A DNA stretch of 64,000 nt from Alloascoidea africana (lineage: Eukaryota > Ascomycota > Alloascoideomycetes > Alloascoideales > Alloascoideaceae): positions 1-64,000 of the forward strand of contig JAKTTT010000051.1 of assembly GCA_030581615.1 (NCBI GenBank), written 5' to 3'. Numbering within the stretch: position 1 is the first letter of the stretch; every line of letters starts with the position of its first letter. The notes beneath the pieces were generated by a model, which was given only the letters and a program-made list of their open reading frames with translations, was not told the origin of the DNA and ran no database searches. Shown here in pieces: positions 43,707 through 53,671 of this stretch. The position numbers were made by a program, and so were the translations under genes.

Positions 43707-45116
43707 ATGTCCCAGTTCCTCGTTAACCGCTCCGTGCTCGCTGCAAACCGCTCCTTCGTGGCCCCAGCCATTGGCCGCCGTGCCATCTCCTCCGTCCTCA
43801 AGGCCGCCGTCCAGGAACAGATCCCCCAACGGGTCGAGCGTTTCAAGTACGTCAAGCAGAACCACGGCCAGGACAAGGTCGGCGACATCACCGTCGACAA
43901 CGTCATCGGTGGCATGCGTGGTCTCAAGTCAATGGTCTGGGACGCCTCTTTACTCGATGCTAACGAGGGTATCCGTTTCTACGGAAAATCCATCAAGGAC
44001 CTCCAACAGGTCTTGCCTGCCAGTGAGGGTGAACATGGCCAAATGTTGCCCGAATCAATGCTTTGGTTCTTGTTGACAAACACAGTTCCAACTGAAGCCC
44101 AGGTCAAACAATTGTCTGCCGATTTGGCCTCCCATGCCGAACTTCCAGAATATGCCCATCAAGTTATCGAATCCCTCCCCGCTGACCTCCATCCAATGAC
44201 CCAATTCGCAATTGCCGTTGCTGCTCTTAACAGAGATTCAAAATTCGCCCAAGCTTATCAAGATGGTATCCCGAAAACCCAATATTGGGAACACGTTTTC
44301 GATGATTCTCTCACTCTAATTGCAAAATTGCCAATGATTGCCGCCAAAATCTATCAAAAATCTTATCGTAACACAACTGATTTGGTTAAACAGGCCCTGC
44401 CCGATGCGGATCTTTCCCTGAATTTCGCCCGTATGATTGGTTATGACGATAAACCCGGATTTGTCGACATTTTCAGACTTTATACCGCTTTACACACAGA
44501 TCACGAGGGTGGTAATGTATCTGCCCATGCTGTCCATCTCATTGGCTCTGCTTTATCAGACCCTTATCTCTCCTATTCCGCAGGTTTGCTCGGTCTTGCT
44601 GGTCCTTTACATGGTTTGGCTGCTCAAGAAGCCCTTAGATTCATCCTACTCATGAAGGACAAGGTCCCTGAAAACTTTACCGATGCCGATATTGAAAAAT
44701 TCCTTAACGATACTCTTGCCTCTGGACAGGTTATCCCCGGTTATGGACATGCCGTTCTCCGGAAACCAGACCCAAGATTCGATGCCCTAATGGCCTTTGC
44801 TGCCCAAACTGAAGAAATCAGTTCCGATCCCGTTTGGCGTCTAGTCAGTAGAACAAGTCAAATTGCTCCCGAAGTATTGAAAAAACATGGTAAGGCAAAG
44901 AATCCTTATCCCAATGTCGATTCTTCTTCTGGTGTTTTGTTCCATCATTACGGAATCACCCAAACTCCTTTCTATACCGTTACATTTGGTATTTCAAGAA
45001 GTATTGGTCCTCTAACCCAGTTGATCTGGGATAGAATTTATGGTTTGCCCATTGAAAGACCAAAGAGTGTTACTCTTGATGTTCTTGCCGGTGGTTCAGG
45101 AACTCCAAAATTATAA
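43707..45116 (+). CDS. CIT1: Mitochondrial citrate synthase
   Basis: A 469-residue enzyme condensing oxaloacetate and acetyl-CoA, the first step of the TCA cycle. The ATG at 43707 opens a mitochondrial presequence (FLVNRSVLAANRSFVAP, Arg-rich and without acids). The longer upstream frame lacks an ATG and covers the CT-rich leader. Catalytic residues are visible: His in GLAGPLHGLAAQEA, His in PGYGHAVLRKPDPRF and Asp in NVDSSSGVLFHHYG. The oxaloacetate-binding Arg lies in FGISRSIG. The C-terminus ends in PKL, a weak resemblance to the SKL peroxisomal signal of yeast Cit2. With a clear presequence, mitochondrial location is preferred. Codon use is C-ending and regular at the 5' end, consistent with high expression. 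No intron. Confidence 0.95.
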   Translation: MSQFLVNRSVLAANRSFVAPAIGRRAISSVLKAAVQEQIPQRVERFKYVKQNHGQDKVGDITVDNVIGGMRGLKSMVWDASLLDANEGIRFYGKSIKDLQQVLPASEGEHGQMLPESMLWFLLTNTVPTEAQVKQLSADLASHAELPEYAHQVIESLPADLHPMTQFAIAVAALNRDSKFAQAYQDGIPKTQYWEHVFDDSLTLIAKLPMIAAKIYQKSYRNTTDLVKQALPDADLSLNFARMIGYDDKPGFVDIFRLYTALHTDHEGGNVSAHAVHLIGSALSDPYLSYSAGLLGLAGPLHGLAAQEALRFILLMKDKVPENFTDADIEKFLNDTLASGQVIPGYGHAVLRKPDPRFDALMAFAAQTEEISSDPVWRLVSRTSQIAPEVLKKHGKAKNPYPNVDSSSGVLFHHYGITQTPFYTVTFGISRSIGPLTQLIWDRIYGLPIERPKSVTLDVLAGGSGTPKL

Positions 45117-45203
45117 ATTCAATATATAGCAAAGTAAGGCCCCACCTTCTCAATTTTTGAATTTATGAAATACTATACATAGTAAAGAATAAAAAATGAA
45201 AAT

Positions 45204-45227
45204 GTTTTTGTTTTTGTTTTTGTTTTT
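45204..45227. repeat. GTTTTT hexanucleotide repeat 3' of citrate synthase
   Basis: Four perfect copies of GTTTTT between the convergent CIT1 and Pil1-like genes. Confidence 0.85.
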
Positions 45228-45293
45228 CGAATATGCACTGCAACTTAAAAAAATGGCTCCTATAATAGTAATTTCCTATTCCGGTAGTAACTC

Positions 45294-46106
45294 TCATGCA
45301 CTATCATCATCCCAATGATTCAACATATATTCAACATTTGTAATTATTTTTTGACTTTGTTCATATCCATTATAACCCTTGGTTATCATTTTATCCCCAG
45401 AATCCTTATCATCCGGTGGTGATAAACAAGTATCATCAATAAGTTGAACCAATTTTTGTGCCTCTTCACACATGGCAACAATTTTTGAATTTTTAATAAT
45501 AATTGAATTTAAAAATGTTTTGAACCCAGTTTTAAACTTGGCTCGTGTTATGTTTGATAGTTGGGCCTCTGCTATCATTGTTTGGGCCATTGATCTTACC
45601 AATTCCTGTTTCAATAATCTTTCCTCCTCATTCTCCACCTCCACCTCATCATCATGTGTTCTTCTTGTCATGGAATTCAACTTTGTTCGAATTGCTTGTT
45701 CTTTTATACGTATAGGAACAACATTTTTTTCAATTTTTTCAATATCTTTCAAATTAGAAATGAAAAAATCGTATCGATAATTTTTTAAAAAAAATTGATG
45801 ACCAATCTGTGAAAAATGATAAACAATTACACCGATTTTATCACCAACATCTTTTAATTCGGGAATTGGGGAATCAATTGACCATAGTGATAATTGACGT
45901 GCAGTTTCCATTTGATTTTTATATATGGATGATTCGGATTTCATCATGTTTTTCACGCTTTTGACAAGTTTTGAAATGTTTGGGTTTGCATTGTGATGTC
46001 TATGTTTATGTTTATGTTTGGCTATTGAATCTTTACCGAAATATCGAGGCTTTTGAAAAGCGGAATTTGGAATTGAGGTTCCCCAATCTTGGTTATAATA
46101 TGTCAT
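45294..46106 (-). CDS. Divergent Pil1/Lsp1-family eisosome BAR-domain protein
   Basis: A 270-residue member of the eisosome core family that bends the plasma membrane into furrows (MCC/eisosomes). The family blocks are present: QLSLWSIDSPIPELKDVGDK, LKQELVRSMAQTMIAEAQL, SNITRAKFKTGF and a late YNGYEQSQKIITNVE corresponding to the PAYDGYEASKQII segment. Other parts diverge strongly. The N-terminus lacks the MHRTYSLR start and instead carries a KHKHKHRHH basic cluster. An acidic insert (DDEVEVENEEE) lies between the BAR helices, and the nucleus of the second helix pair reads NSIIIKNSKIV. It is shorter than Pil1 (339). It is probably a specialised paralogue, and the canonical Pil1/Lsp1 is presumably elsewhere. 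Confidence 0.82.
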   Translation of the reverse strand: MTYYNQDWGTSIPNSAFQKPRYFGKDSIAKHKHKHRHHNANPNISKLVKSVKNMMKSESSIYKNQMETARQLSLWSIDSPIPELKDVGDKIGVIVYHFSQIGHQFFLKNYRYDFFISNLKDIEKIEKNVVPIRIKEQAIRTKLNSMTRRTHDDEVEVENEEERLLKQELVRSMAQTMIAEAQLSNITRAKFKTGFKTFLNSIIIKNSKIVAMCEEAQKLVQLIDDTCLSPPDDKDSGDKMITKGYNGYEQSQKIITNVEYMLNHWDDDSA

Positions 46107-46108
46107 GG

Positions 46109-46144
46109 TTTTGCCTTTGCCTTTGCCTTTGCCTTTGCTTTTGT
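46109..46144. repeat. TTTGCC hexanucleotide repeat upstream of the Pil1-like gene
   Basis: About five to six copies beginning just upstream of the Pil1-like ATG (46106), so it lies in the promoter or leader of that gene. Confidence 0.85.
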
Positions 46145-46814
46145 GTATGATAATGGGTTTGTGGTTGAATTGAATCCATCTTCTTGTGTTTTATATACAT
46201 TTGGGAATGAATGGATGTTTGATCTAAATCAGAAATTTATATTACAAACGCTGTGTTTTTTTCAGAGTTTTCGATTATCCAGATAAAGAAAATATGTTCA
46301 AACAATCATAACCCATACCATCTCATCGTCATGATTAATATAAGCGCCCAAACCATGTTTTGAAAAATTCCATCCCCCTCTACACTCTTATCATCTTCTC
46401 ATTGCTTCTTGCTTGCTTCTCCCCCCCAATCTTTGTAAACCCTGTAAGAAAAATCCCATTATGGTTGGGGTAAACGTGGGTTTCAAGGTCTTGTTCCCGA
46501 ATCCATCCAACCCTCTGGTCCATAATCTCATGATTTGGGTTTTCCTTCCATCTTGGGTACTTGGTATTCTTGAATCCATGCTCTCCCACGGCATGGATAC
46601 ACCTTCCTTCATGATCTTACTCTACTCTTCTGATCGTGATTGTGACTCCACCCCTCCCGTACCGTACCGTAGCGTGTAGAAAACACCGATTTTGGAGCTT
46701 GAAGAAAACGACGGACTGTTTCAACTGTGTCGTTCATTAGATTTCTACAACTTGTATTTTGGTTTATCTATGGGTTGTTTCTGTTTCTGTTTCTGTTTCT
46801 CGGGCCACTTTCTG

Positions 46815-46843
46815 TTTGGGGTGGCCGCAGCGGCCACCCCAAA
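46815..46843. repeat. 29-bp perfect palindrome in a GC island
   Basis: Arms of 14 bp (TTTGGGGTGGCCGC at 46815-46828 and its exact reverse complement at 46830-46843) flank a single A at 46829. I checked all fourteen pairs. It sits about 410 bp upstream of the GLC7 ATG. Confidence 0.95.
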
Positions 46844-47250
46844 GAGTATGCTGGATCTGCCCGAGCAGCGGCCGCAGCTGGCCCGCAGCTGGTCGGGCCG
46901 CGCTCGGGCCGCGCTCCGCCCGAGTTGTCGGGCCACATGGCGCGATTGCGGCAGTCTGCGGCAATTTGCGGCGAACTTGCGGCTAACTCGCCGACCCGAG
47001 CGGCGGCCCGAGCGGCGGTCAGCAGGTGTAAAGACGTTTCTGAGTGGCGCGGGCGGCTAGATCTTTGTCATCAAAAACTCTCCACTGGCCGCCTCCCTCC
47101 CTTTTCCTTTCTTTCTCCCTCTCCCTTTTTTTCCCTTGCCCCCGTTTGCTTGTTGCCCCAATCCCAAATCCCATATCCTCCTTCTCTCTCTGGAAACACA
47201 CACCACCTCCCCCCCAGTCTCTTTCTCTCTCACGTTTCTACACCTGCACC

Positions 47251-48802
<1,552 letters not shown>

Positions 48803-49097
48803 GAGAACTTGAACAAAACTGGGAAAAACAAAACAGATAGAAATGGGGGAAAAGAAAGAATCTGAAGAATTTAAGAGAAGGAAAGAAAACTTACAAAAAA
48901 AAAAAAAAAATTAAAACAAAAAAAATAATAATAAATTTCTTTAAATTTGTCAAATCGAGAAAAGAAAATACCCTTTTGATCCTGAGTATTCTTTTCTTCC
49001 TATATCGTCTGGAGGATTTATAAAACACAAAAAAGAAATGGCAAAACTAGAAACAGAAGAATTATGAAATTTTTTTGCAGTTTTTTTACCATTTTTT

Positions 49098-49157
49098 GAT
49101 TGATTGAATTGATTGAAATTGAAATTGATATTGATATTGATATTGAAACTGAAATTG
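49098..49157. repeat. ATTGAA/ATTGAT hexanucleotide tandem repeat
   Basis: About nine units of six bases alternating ATTGAA and ATTGAT forms, in the GLC7 3' flank. Confidence 0.85.
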
Positions 49158-49255
49158 GTCTTTATTCATGACTAGTTGGAAATGATGAGGATATGAAATG
49201 TGCCTTTTTTCCCCTTCCCTTCCCACCTCTCTCCCACCTCCTATTTTTTTTTTTT

Positions 49256-49257
<2 letters not shown>

Positions 49258-49286
<29 letters not shown>
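49258..49286. repeat. GTT trinucleotide run
   Basis: About nine uninterrupted GTT copies directly after a 14-base T run. Confidence 0.9.
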
Positions 49287-49535
49287 CTATCTTACTATTA
49301 CTTACTAAACCCAAGAATACTAATAATGCCAGAGTCAATTGAATCAGCTACTGCTATTTTCCCTGATTATTATTATTACTATTTCCTTTGTCAAAGATAA
49401 TACCAAATGCTGTTTTAATCATCATTCTCCTCCTCTCATCATACCACAATTTCATAATCCTCACGTCTCTGCCAACTATGATTTCTGATTCTTGTTTATT
49501 GTTGAATGTCTGATCCTCCTCTCAAATCTCGACCC

Positions 49536-49572
49536 CAATCTCAATCTCAATCTCAACCTCAACCTCAATTTC
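49536..49572. repeat. CAATCT/CAACCT hexanucleotide repeat
   Basis: About six tandem six-base units with a C/T variant at the fourth position. Confidence 0.85.
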
Positions 49573-49818
49573 GATCTTGATTTTGATCTTATGGAATGGA
49601 ATGGCTACTTACCTACACATACTATCTGTTTATATGTAGATCTTTCTTTTTTTTTTCTCTCTTTTTTTCTTCTCTTCTCTTTCTCTTTCTCCTCTTTTTG
49701 TTGTTGTCGTTTTGTTTTGCAACTTTGTTTTCTATATATAGTTGCCAAAACACCCCAAATCCATAATATTCATGTCTTTTGGGATTTTATTTGCTTTTTT
49801 GTAACTATGAGTCGAATA

Positions 49819-49831
49819 ACACCCATACGCC
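49819..49831 (+). promoter_or_regulatory. Rap1-type motif upstream of RPS27
   Basis: ACACCCATACGCC matches 12 of 13 positions of ACACCCRYACAYM and lies 236 bp upstream of the RPS27 ATG, the distance range usual for Rap1 sites in S. cerevisiae ribosomal-protein promoters. A GAGTCACA sequence near 49871 is also close to the HomolD box (CAGTCACA) used by other yeasts. Which system operates here is unknown. Confidence 0.4.
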
Positions 49832-50066
49832 CTCTACTTTAGGAGATCAAAAAAAAAATAAAAAAAACCGAGTCACACAGGCTCGCTCAAAGAGGAAACC
49901 CGACATGCGTGTATTGTTAGGACCGCTAGCGTAATGTAGAGCACGTCTCGAACCAAGGTAGTATACCCTTTCTCCAATTTTGTCCCCCCTCCGTTTTGGA
50001 CAATTAGCTTGAGAGAGTTTTTGCCATAATCGTTAAACGTTTGGAGAAAGATTGTAAATTTTCAAG

Positions 50067-50894
50067 ATGGTATGTCTTTTCCTCAACCTTTTGATTTTTC
50101 AACTCTGGTCCATTTTCTTTTTTTCTTGAGAGAGAGAGAGAGAGAGGATGATGTGCAAACGACAACAAAAGACGATATATAGAGTTACCTGATTTTTTGG
50201 AATTCTGAAATGGGATCAAGACTGGATGAGTGATAGTCTATGGGACATTGGAATCGAACTTAACAAAACACATGCATGTTTGTTGCTTTTATAAACATTT
50301 GACGAAGATTGGATTGTTCGATGGACAATGTGGCGGACAAGAAAGATTAATGATGATGATTACAACAACAAGATTTGAAAAAAAAAATGGATATCAAATC
50401 AAAACCTGGACAACAACTTTGGAAATCAAGATGATTTTGAATTCGACGACAAAAAAGAAAACAAGAATCATGTGAATCAGATTCAACGACGGCTCATCAA
50501 GACTGGTTTCGTTATACCCATTATTCGCAGTTCACACGACCTGAACATTACATTATTTCAACACTTTCTCTCTCATTCACAGCCACAGCCACACCCCACT
50601 CTTGAAATTTCAACTAACAAGTTTTATTTTTTTCTTCCCAAACTATAGGTTTTAGTTCAAGATCTCCTTAACCCTACTCCTCAATCCGAGTTGAGAAAAC
50701 ACAAGTTGAAGACTTTGGTTGCATCTCCAAGATCATACTTTATGGATGTTAAATGTCCAGGATGCCTCAACATTACAACTGTTTTCTCACATGCCCAAAC
50801 CGCAGTAACCTGTGGTTCCTGTGCAACTGTTCTTTGTCAACCAACTGGTGGTAAAGCAAGATTAACAGAGGGATGCTCATTCAGAAGAAAGTAA
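50067..50894 (+). CDS. RPS27: Ribosomal protein eS27, first exon is the ATG alone
   Basis: Exon 1 is just ATG (50067-50069). A 579-nt intron with GTATGT donor and CTAAC branch separates it from exon 2 (50649-50894). The product has 82 residues, identical in length to S. cerevisiae eS27, whose genes also carry an intron directly after the ATG. The sequence is almost invariant: [20 protein letters not shown], a zinc ribbon with CPGC and CGSC pairs, and SFRRK at the end. It is a 40S subunit protein. The intron contains a GA dinucleotide run near 50128-50146 and short frames of no apparent meaning. I saw no convincing C/D snoRNA boxes in it. Confidence 0.96.
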
Positions 50895-51303
50895 ATAGAT
50901 TTTGTTTGTTTTGCTAGTTTTTTTCTCTCTGAAACTGGGGTTTCCTTTTTTTTGTTTGTAATGAGTTTAATTTAAAGATCTGTTGTATTTGGATTCTTTT
51001 TTCATTCTCACTGATCAAAAAAAAAAAAAAAAACCAACAAAAAATGCATACTAAAATGAAAGAATGACTGTAACAAGAGTACCAGTTTGTAGATAGAATC
51101 ACTGTTAATATCATCTCCCCCACCCCCCAAAAAAAGGATTATGGAGTATCCTCCTCATACATACACCCGTACACCTTCCCAATAATTCAAACTCCACGTC
51201 AGACCTTTGCAAAAGAAACACGTTTGTTTAAAGCCAACCAAGAATACGTAAAGACACACACAGGCCCGAACAACATTAACAACAACAACCCCCCAAAAAA
51301 GTG
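50895..51303. other. Intergenic region between RPS27 and EMP24
   Basis: About 400 bp with A and T runs. It contains a full Rap1-type match at 51163-51175 in the EMP24 promoter. Confidence 0.5.
51163..51175 (+). promoter_or_regulatory. Full Rap1-type consensus match in the EMP24 promoter
   Basis: ACACCCGTACACC matches all 13 consensus positions and lies 129 bp upstream of the EMP24 ATG. Its reverse complement GGTGTACGGGTGT contains the GGTGTACGG core known from telomeric repeats of several budding yeasts. Confidence 0.4.
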
Positions 51304-52077
51304 ATGAAGTTTATATCTCTCCTTTTTGCACTTGCGTATTGTTTTACAAGGGTTTTCGGTCATAATGCCTTGTTGCCGCCTGCTGGTCGGGCATGTTTTT
51401 TTGAAAACATGAATTCTGGTGATCAACTTGCGGTTACTTTCCAAGTTGGAAATCGAAATCCAAATCATCAAGAACAGTTAACCACGGATTTTTACGTATG
51501 TGTATTCCCCTCCCTTTTTTTTTTTTTTTAGTGTTGTTTTGTTTGACAACGTTCAGAGAGTATTGGGTTGGCCTGCTAACACAAAACATTTTAAAGATTA
51601 TTGATCCTAATGGTCAAATTATCAAAAAATTGGACAATATTGCTCATGGAGACGTCAGTGTGGATATCAAAACAAAGGGCAAATTTCAATATTGTTTTTC
51701 AAATGAACGATGGGGGATCGCCACTAAAGACGTTACTTTCAACATTCATGGAATTGTTTACGTTGATTTGAATGATGAACAAGTCGGTGATAGTTTGGAT
51801 AAAGAGGTTAGACAACTGGGTAGATTGATCCAGGAAGTCAAGGATGAACAGGTATGAGCATACTAATTTTTTTCTTTTTGGTCTTTTCGTATATGCTAAC
51901 ACAAAAATTCTTCAGTCCTATATTGTTATTAGAGAAAGAACCCACAGAAACACTGCAGAATCAACAAACGACAGAGTCAAATGGTGGAGCATTTTCCAAC
52001 TCCTCGTGGTGGCCGCAAACAGTATCTTCCAGATCTACTATCTGAAACGATTTTTTGAAGTCAAGAGCGTGCTCTAA
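51304..52077 (+). CDS. EMP24: p24-family cargo receptor Emp24, three exons
   Basis: Exons 51304-51495, 51597-51851 and 51916-52077 give 202 residues (S. cerevisiae Emp24 has 203). A signal peptide (LLFALAYCFTRVFG) is followed by the GOLD domain start HNALLPPAGRACFF. The domain's two cysteines are in RACFF and QYCFS. VTFNIHGIVYVDL, the long heptad region and the near-invariant block SYIVIRERTHRNTAESTNDR come next. One membrane helix and a cytosolic tail with the di-phenylalanine COPII signal (YYLKRFFEVKSVL) end the protein. It cycles between ER and Golgi with Erv25 and Erp proteins, packaging GPI-anchored proteins. The second intron has a clear GCTAACAC branch site. Confidence 0.95.
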
Positions 52078-52370
52078 AAATTGAGCAATACGCGTGCAGT
52101 CTTATGATTCGATCCAGGAATTTTATTCATTCATGATATATACTACGCATAACTACTTGATGAAATATCTCCTGAACTGAAATAAAATAAAACAGAAAAC
52201 AAAAACATTCTAAAGGCTCTTGCTAAACGTAGTTGAAAGCTATCTTCTTGGCATAATGGGTGTGATGAGACGGGTAATCCAGATCCATCCCACACACGTC
52301 TCTTTCTAGCCCAAGGTCCTTTTCACACACACTCTCCTTTGCCTTTGATCCCCTTCCCCCGTAACGAGAC

Positions 52371-53018
52371 ATGGTGAACCCTGGTCAATTTCTTCTCAAC
52401 TCAATCGCTTCTGCGTCCGGCCTCTACGCTCTTCTCGTAGTGAACAAGCTCGTTATTGCTAAACCCGATGGGACACCCGCAGTGGGGGGTCATTTCCAAT
52501 TCCTCACGTTCCTTTCACTTGTCGTTTCGGTCTTGGCCTTCCTCACGGGTATACTGGAATCCCTTGTACCTGCTACCACGAATTTGAAGAGCTCGCCATC
52601 CGCACTCACTCTGAGACGACTGTTACTTGTGGTTTCCACACCCTTGGAAGCCGTGGTGGTATCTCTCTATTGGGGGATCAACCTCTACAACTCAGAGCTC
52701 ATGTTCAGACCAGATACCCCTCGCATCCCCCTTTCCCTGGACCTGCAGCTGCACTTGTTCCCACTCGTGGCTCTTCTTCTGGATAACGTCATCTTTGTGA
52801 AAAGTTGGAGTTTCATCTCCCGCAAACAGGCCGTTGTCATTTATTTCTTGTTGGCATTTGGATATTGGGCTTGGATCCATTACCTTGAACAGTTCAACGG
52901 TTTCTTGCCCTATCCATTTTTGACAAACGCTGATGCCACAGGTAGAGCTTTGATCTGTGTTGGTGCTGGAGGAATTGGATTTGCCAGCTTTTTACTGTTG
53001 AAAGGCATTTTGAAATAG
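52371..53018 (+). CDS. AIG1/FAR-17a/ADTRP family integral membrane protein
   Basis: A 215-residue protein with about six membrane helices, the size and layout of the AIG1/ADTRP family. In animals these are threonine hydrolases of fatty-acid esters of hydroxy fatty acids, with one Thr and one His as catalytic residues at about positions 43-47 and 131-134. Here Thr46 (HFQFLTFLS) and His128 (DLQLHLFPL) fall in the corresponding places within membrane helices. RPDTPRIPLSLDLQLHLFP and YPFLTNAD are typical family loops. The fungal substrate is not known. Single exon, plus strand, 293 bp after EMP24. Confidence 0.8.
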   Translation: MVNPGQFLLNSIASASGLYALLVVNKLVIAKPDGTPAVGGHFQFLTFLSLVVSVLAFLTGILESLVPATTNLKSSPSALTLRRLLLVVSTPLEAVVVSLYWGINLYNSELMFRPDTPRIPLSLDLQLHLFPLVALLLDNVIFVKSWSFISRKQAVVIYFLLAFGYWAWIHYLEQFNGFLPYPFLTNADATGRALICVGAGGIGFASFLLLKGILK

Positions 53019-53671
53019 TAATCAGCCAAGACAAGAAAAGGGTAGTAGTTTATAGTATTTTATTTCACATGGTGTTTATTTTTTTTGGCCTTTTCATTTG
53101 GCCAGCATTGTTTTTCGGTTAGATAGATAGATAATTACACAATTTGTAGAGCGAAAAATAAAGATGGAGATAAAGTGAGAGCGCGTTGATAGCGATGCCA
53201 TAATGTTGATGATGATACATAAAAAAACGAAACTAAATTCAAAAGAGGTTGGGGGGTTCTAAAAAGCCGATTTAATAATAATGATAATGTAGTTTCATTT
53301 TTTTTTTCTCAGTTTTTTTTTTTTATCATTTCGTAGAGCAAAAACAAAAAAAAATAAAAATTTACAAAAATGCACTCCAAAAACGAAGCATGGCCAGGAC
53401 AAGAACAAAACACTAAAACGCCAAATGTCACAAAATCAAGGAAAGAGTTAAAAAGCTCTATATTTTTAGTTCTTCCTCGTTCATCCATTCAAAGCGTAAT
53501 GTGAAATGCCCGATAAGAATAAACTTGTCTCTTTGCTGTTGTTGGCTCTTTGCAGAAATTAGAATTGTATGGCTGTTGTTGTTGTTGTTGTTAATTGCTT
53601 ATCGCCAATTGCCGTTTTCATCTATCCGTTCCATTGATAAATGGAAGAAGAAACAGGAAACGGCTAACCTA
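53019..53671. other. Convergent intergenic region
   Basis: 3' flanks of the AIG1-like gene (+) and the arrestin gene (-). A/T runs and a short GTT run near 53577-53592. No gene seen. Confidence 0.5.

Larger units (their letters stand above)
46107..47250. other. Divergent region between the Pil1-like gene and GLC7, containing a GC island
   Basis: About 1.1 kb. The left part is AT-rich with a TTTGCC repeat. From about 46800 to 47060 the DNA turns sharply GC-rich with CGGGCC-type near-repeats and a 29-bp perfect palindrome. It then becomes CT-rich up to the GLC7 ATG. Frames across the island are open in several phases because of composition, and none is convincing. Confidence 0.55.
48803..50066. 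other. Intergenic region between GLC7 and RPS27, rich in simple repeats
   Basis: About 1.26 kb with poly-A runs near 48895-48920, six-base repeats at 49098-49157 and 49536-49572, and a GTT run at 49258-49286. The ORFs at 49200-49842 are products of these repeats. Near the right end is a Rap1-type near-match at 49819-49831. Confidence 0.55.

Noticed and set aside
49200-49842. ORFs in the GLC7-RPS27 intergenic region
   Set aside because: They encode homopolymer or simple-repeat peptides (Phe, Cys, Leu-Asn) directly from microsatellites.
49905-49965. tRNA-like A-box (TAGC...GTAGAGCAC) followed by TCTCGAACC
   Set aside because: No anticodon stem, no T-arm in the right order and no acceptor pairing could be formed; chance resemblance in the RPS27 promoter.
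50070-50648. snoRNA inside the RPS27 intron
   Set aside because: GATGATG and CTGA sequences exist but with wrong spacing and no terminal stem or C'/D' pair.
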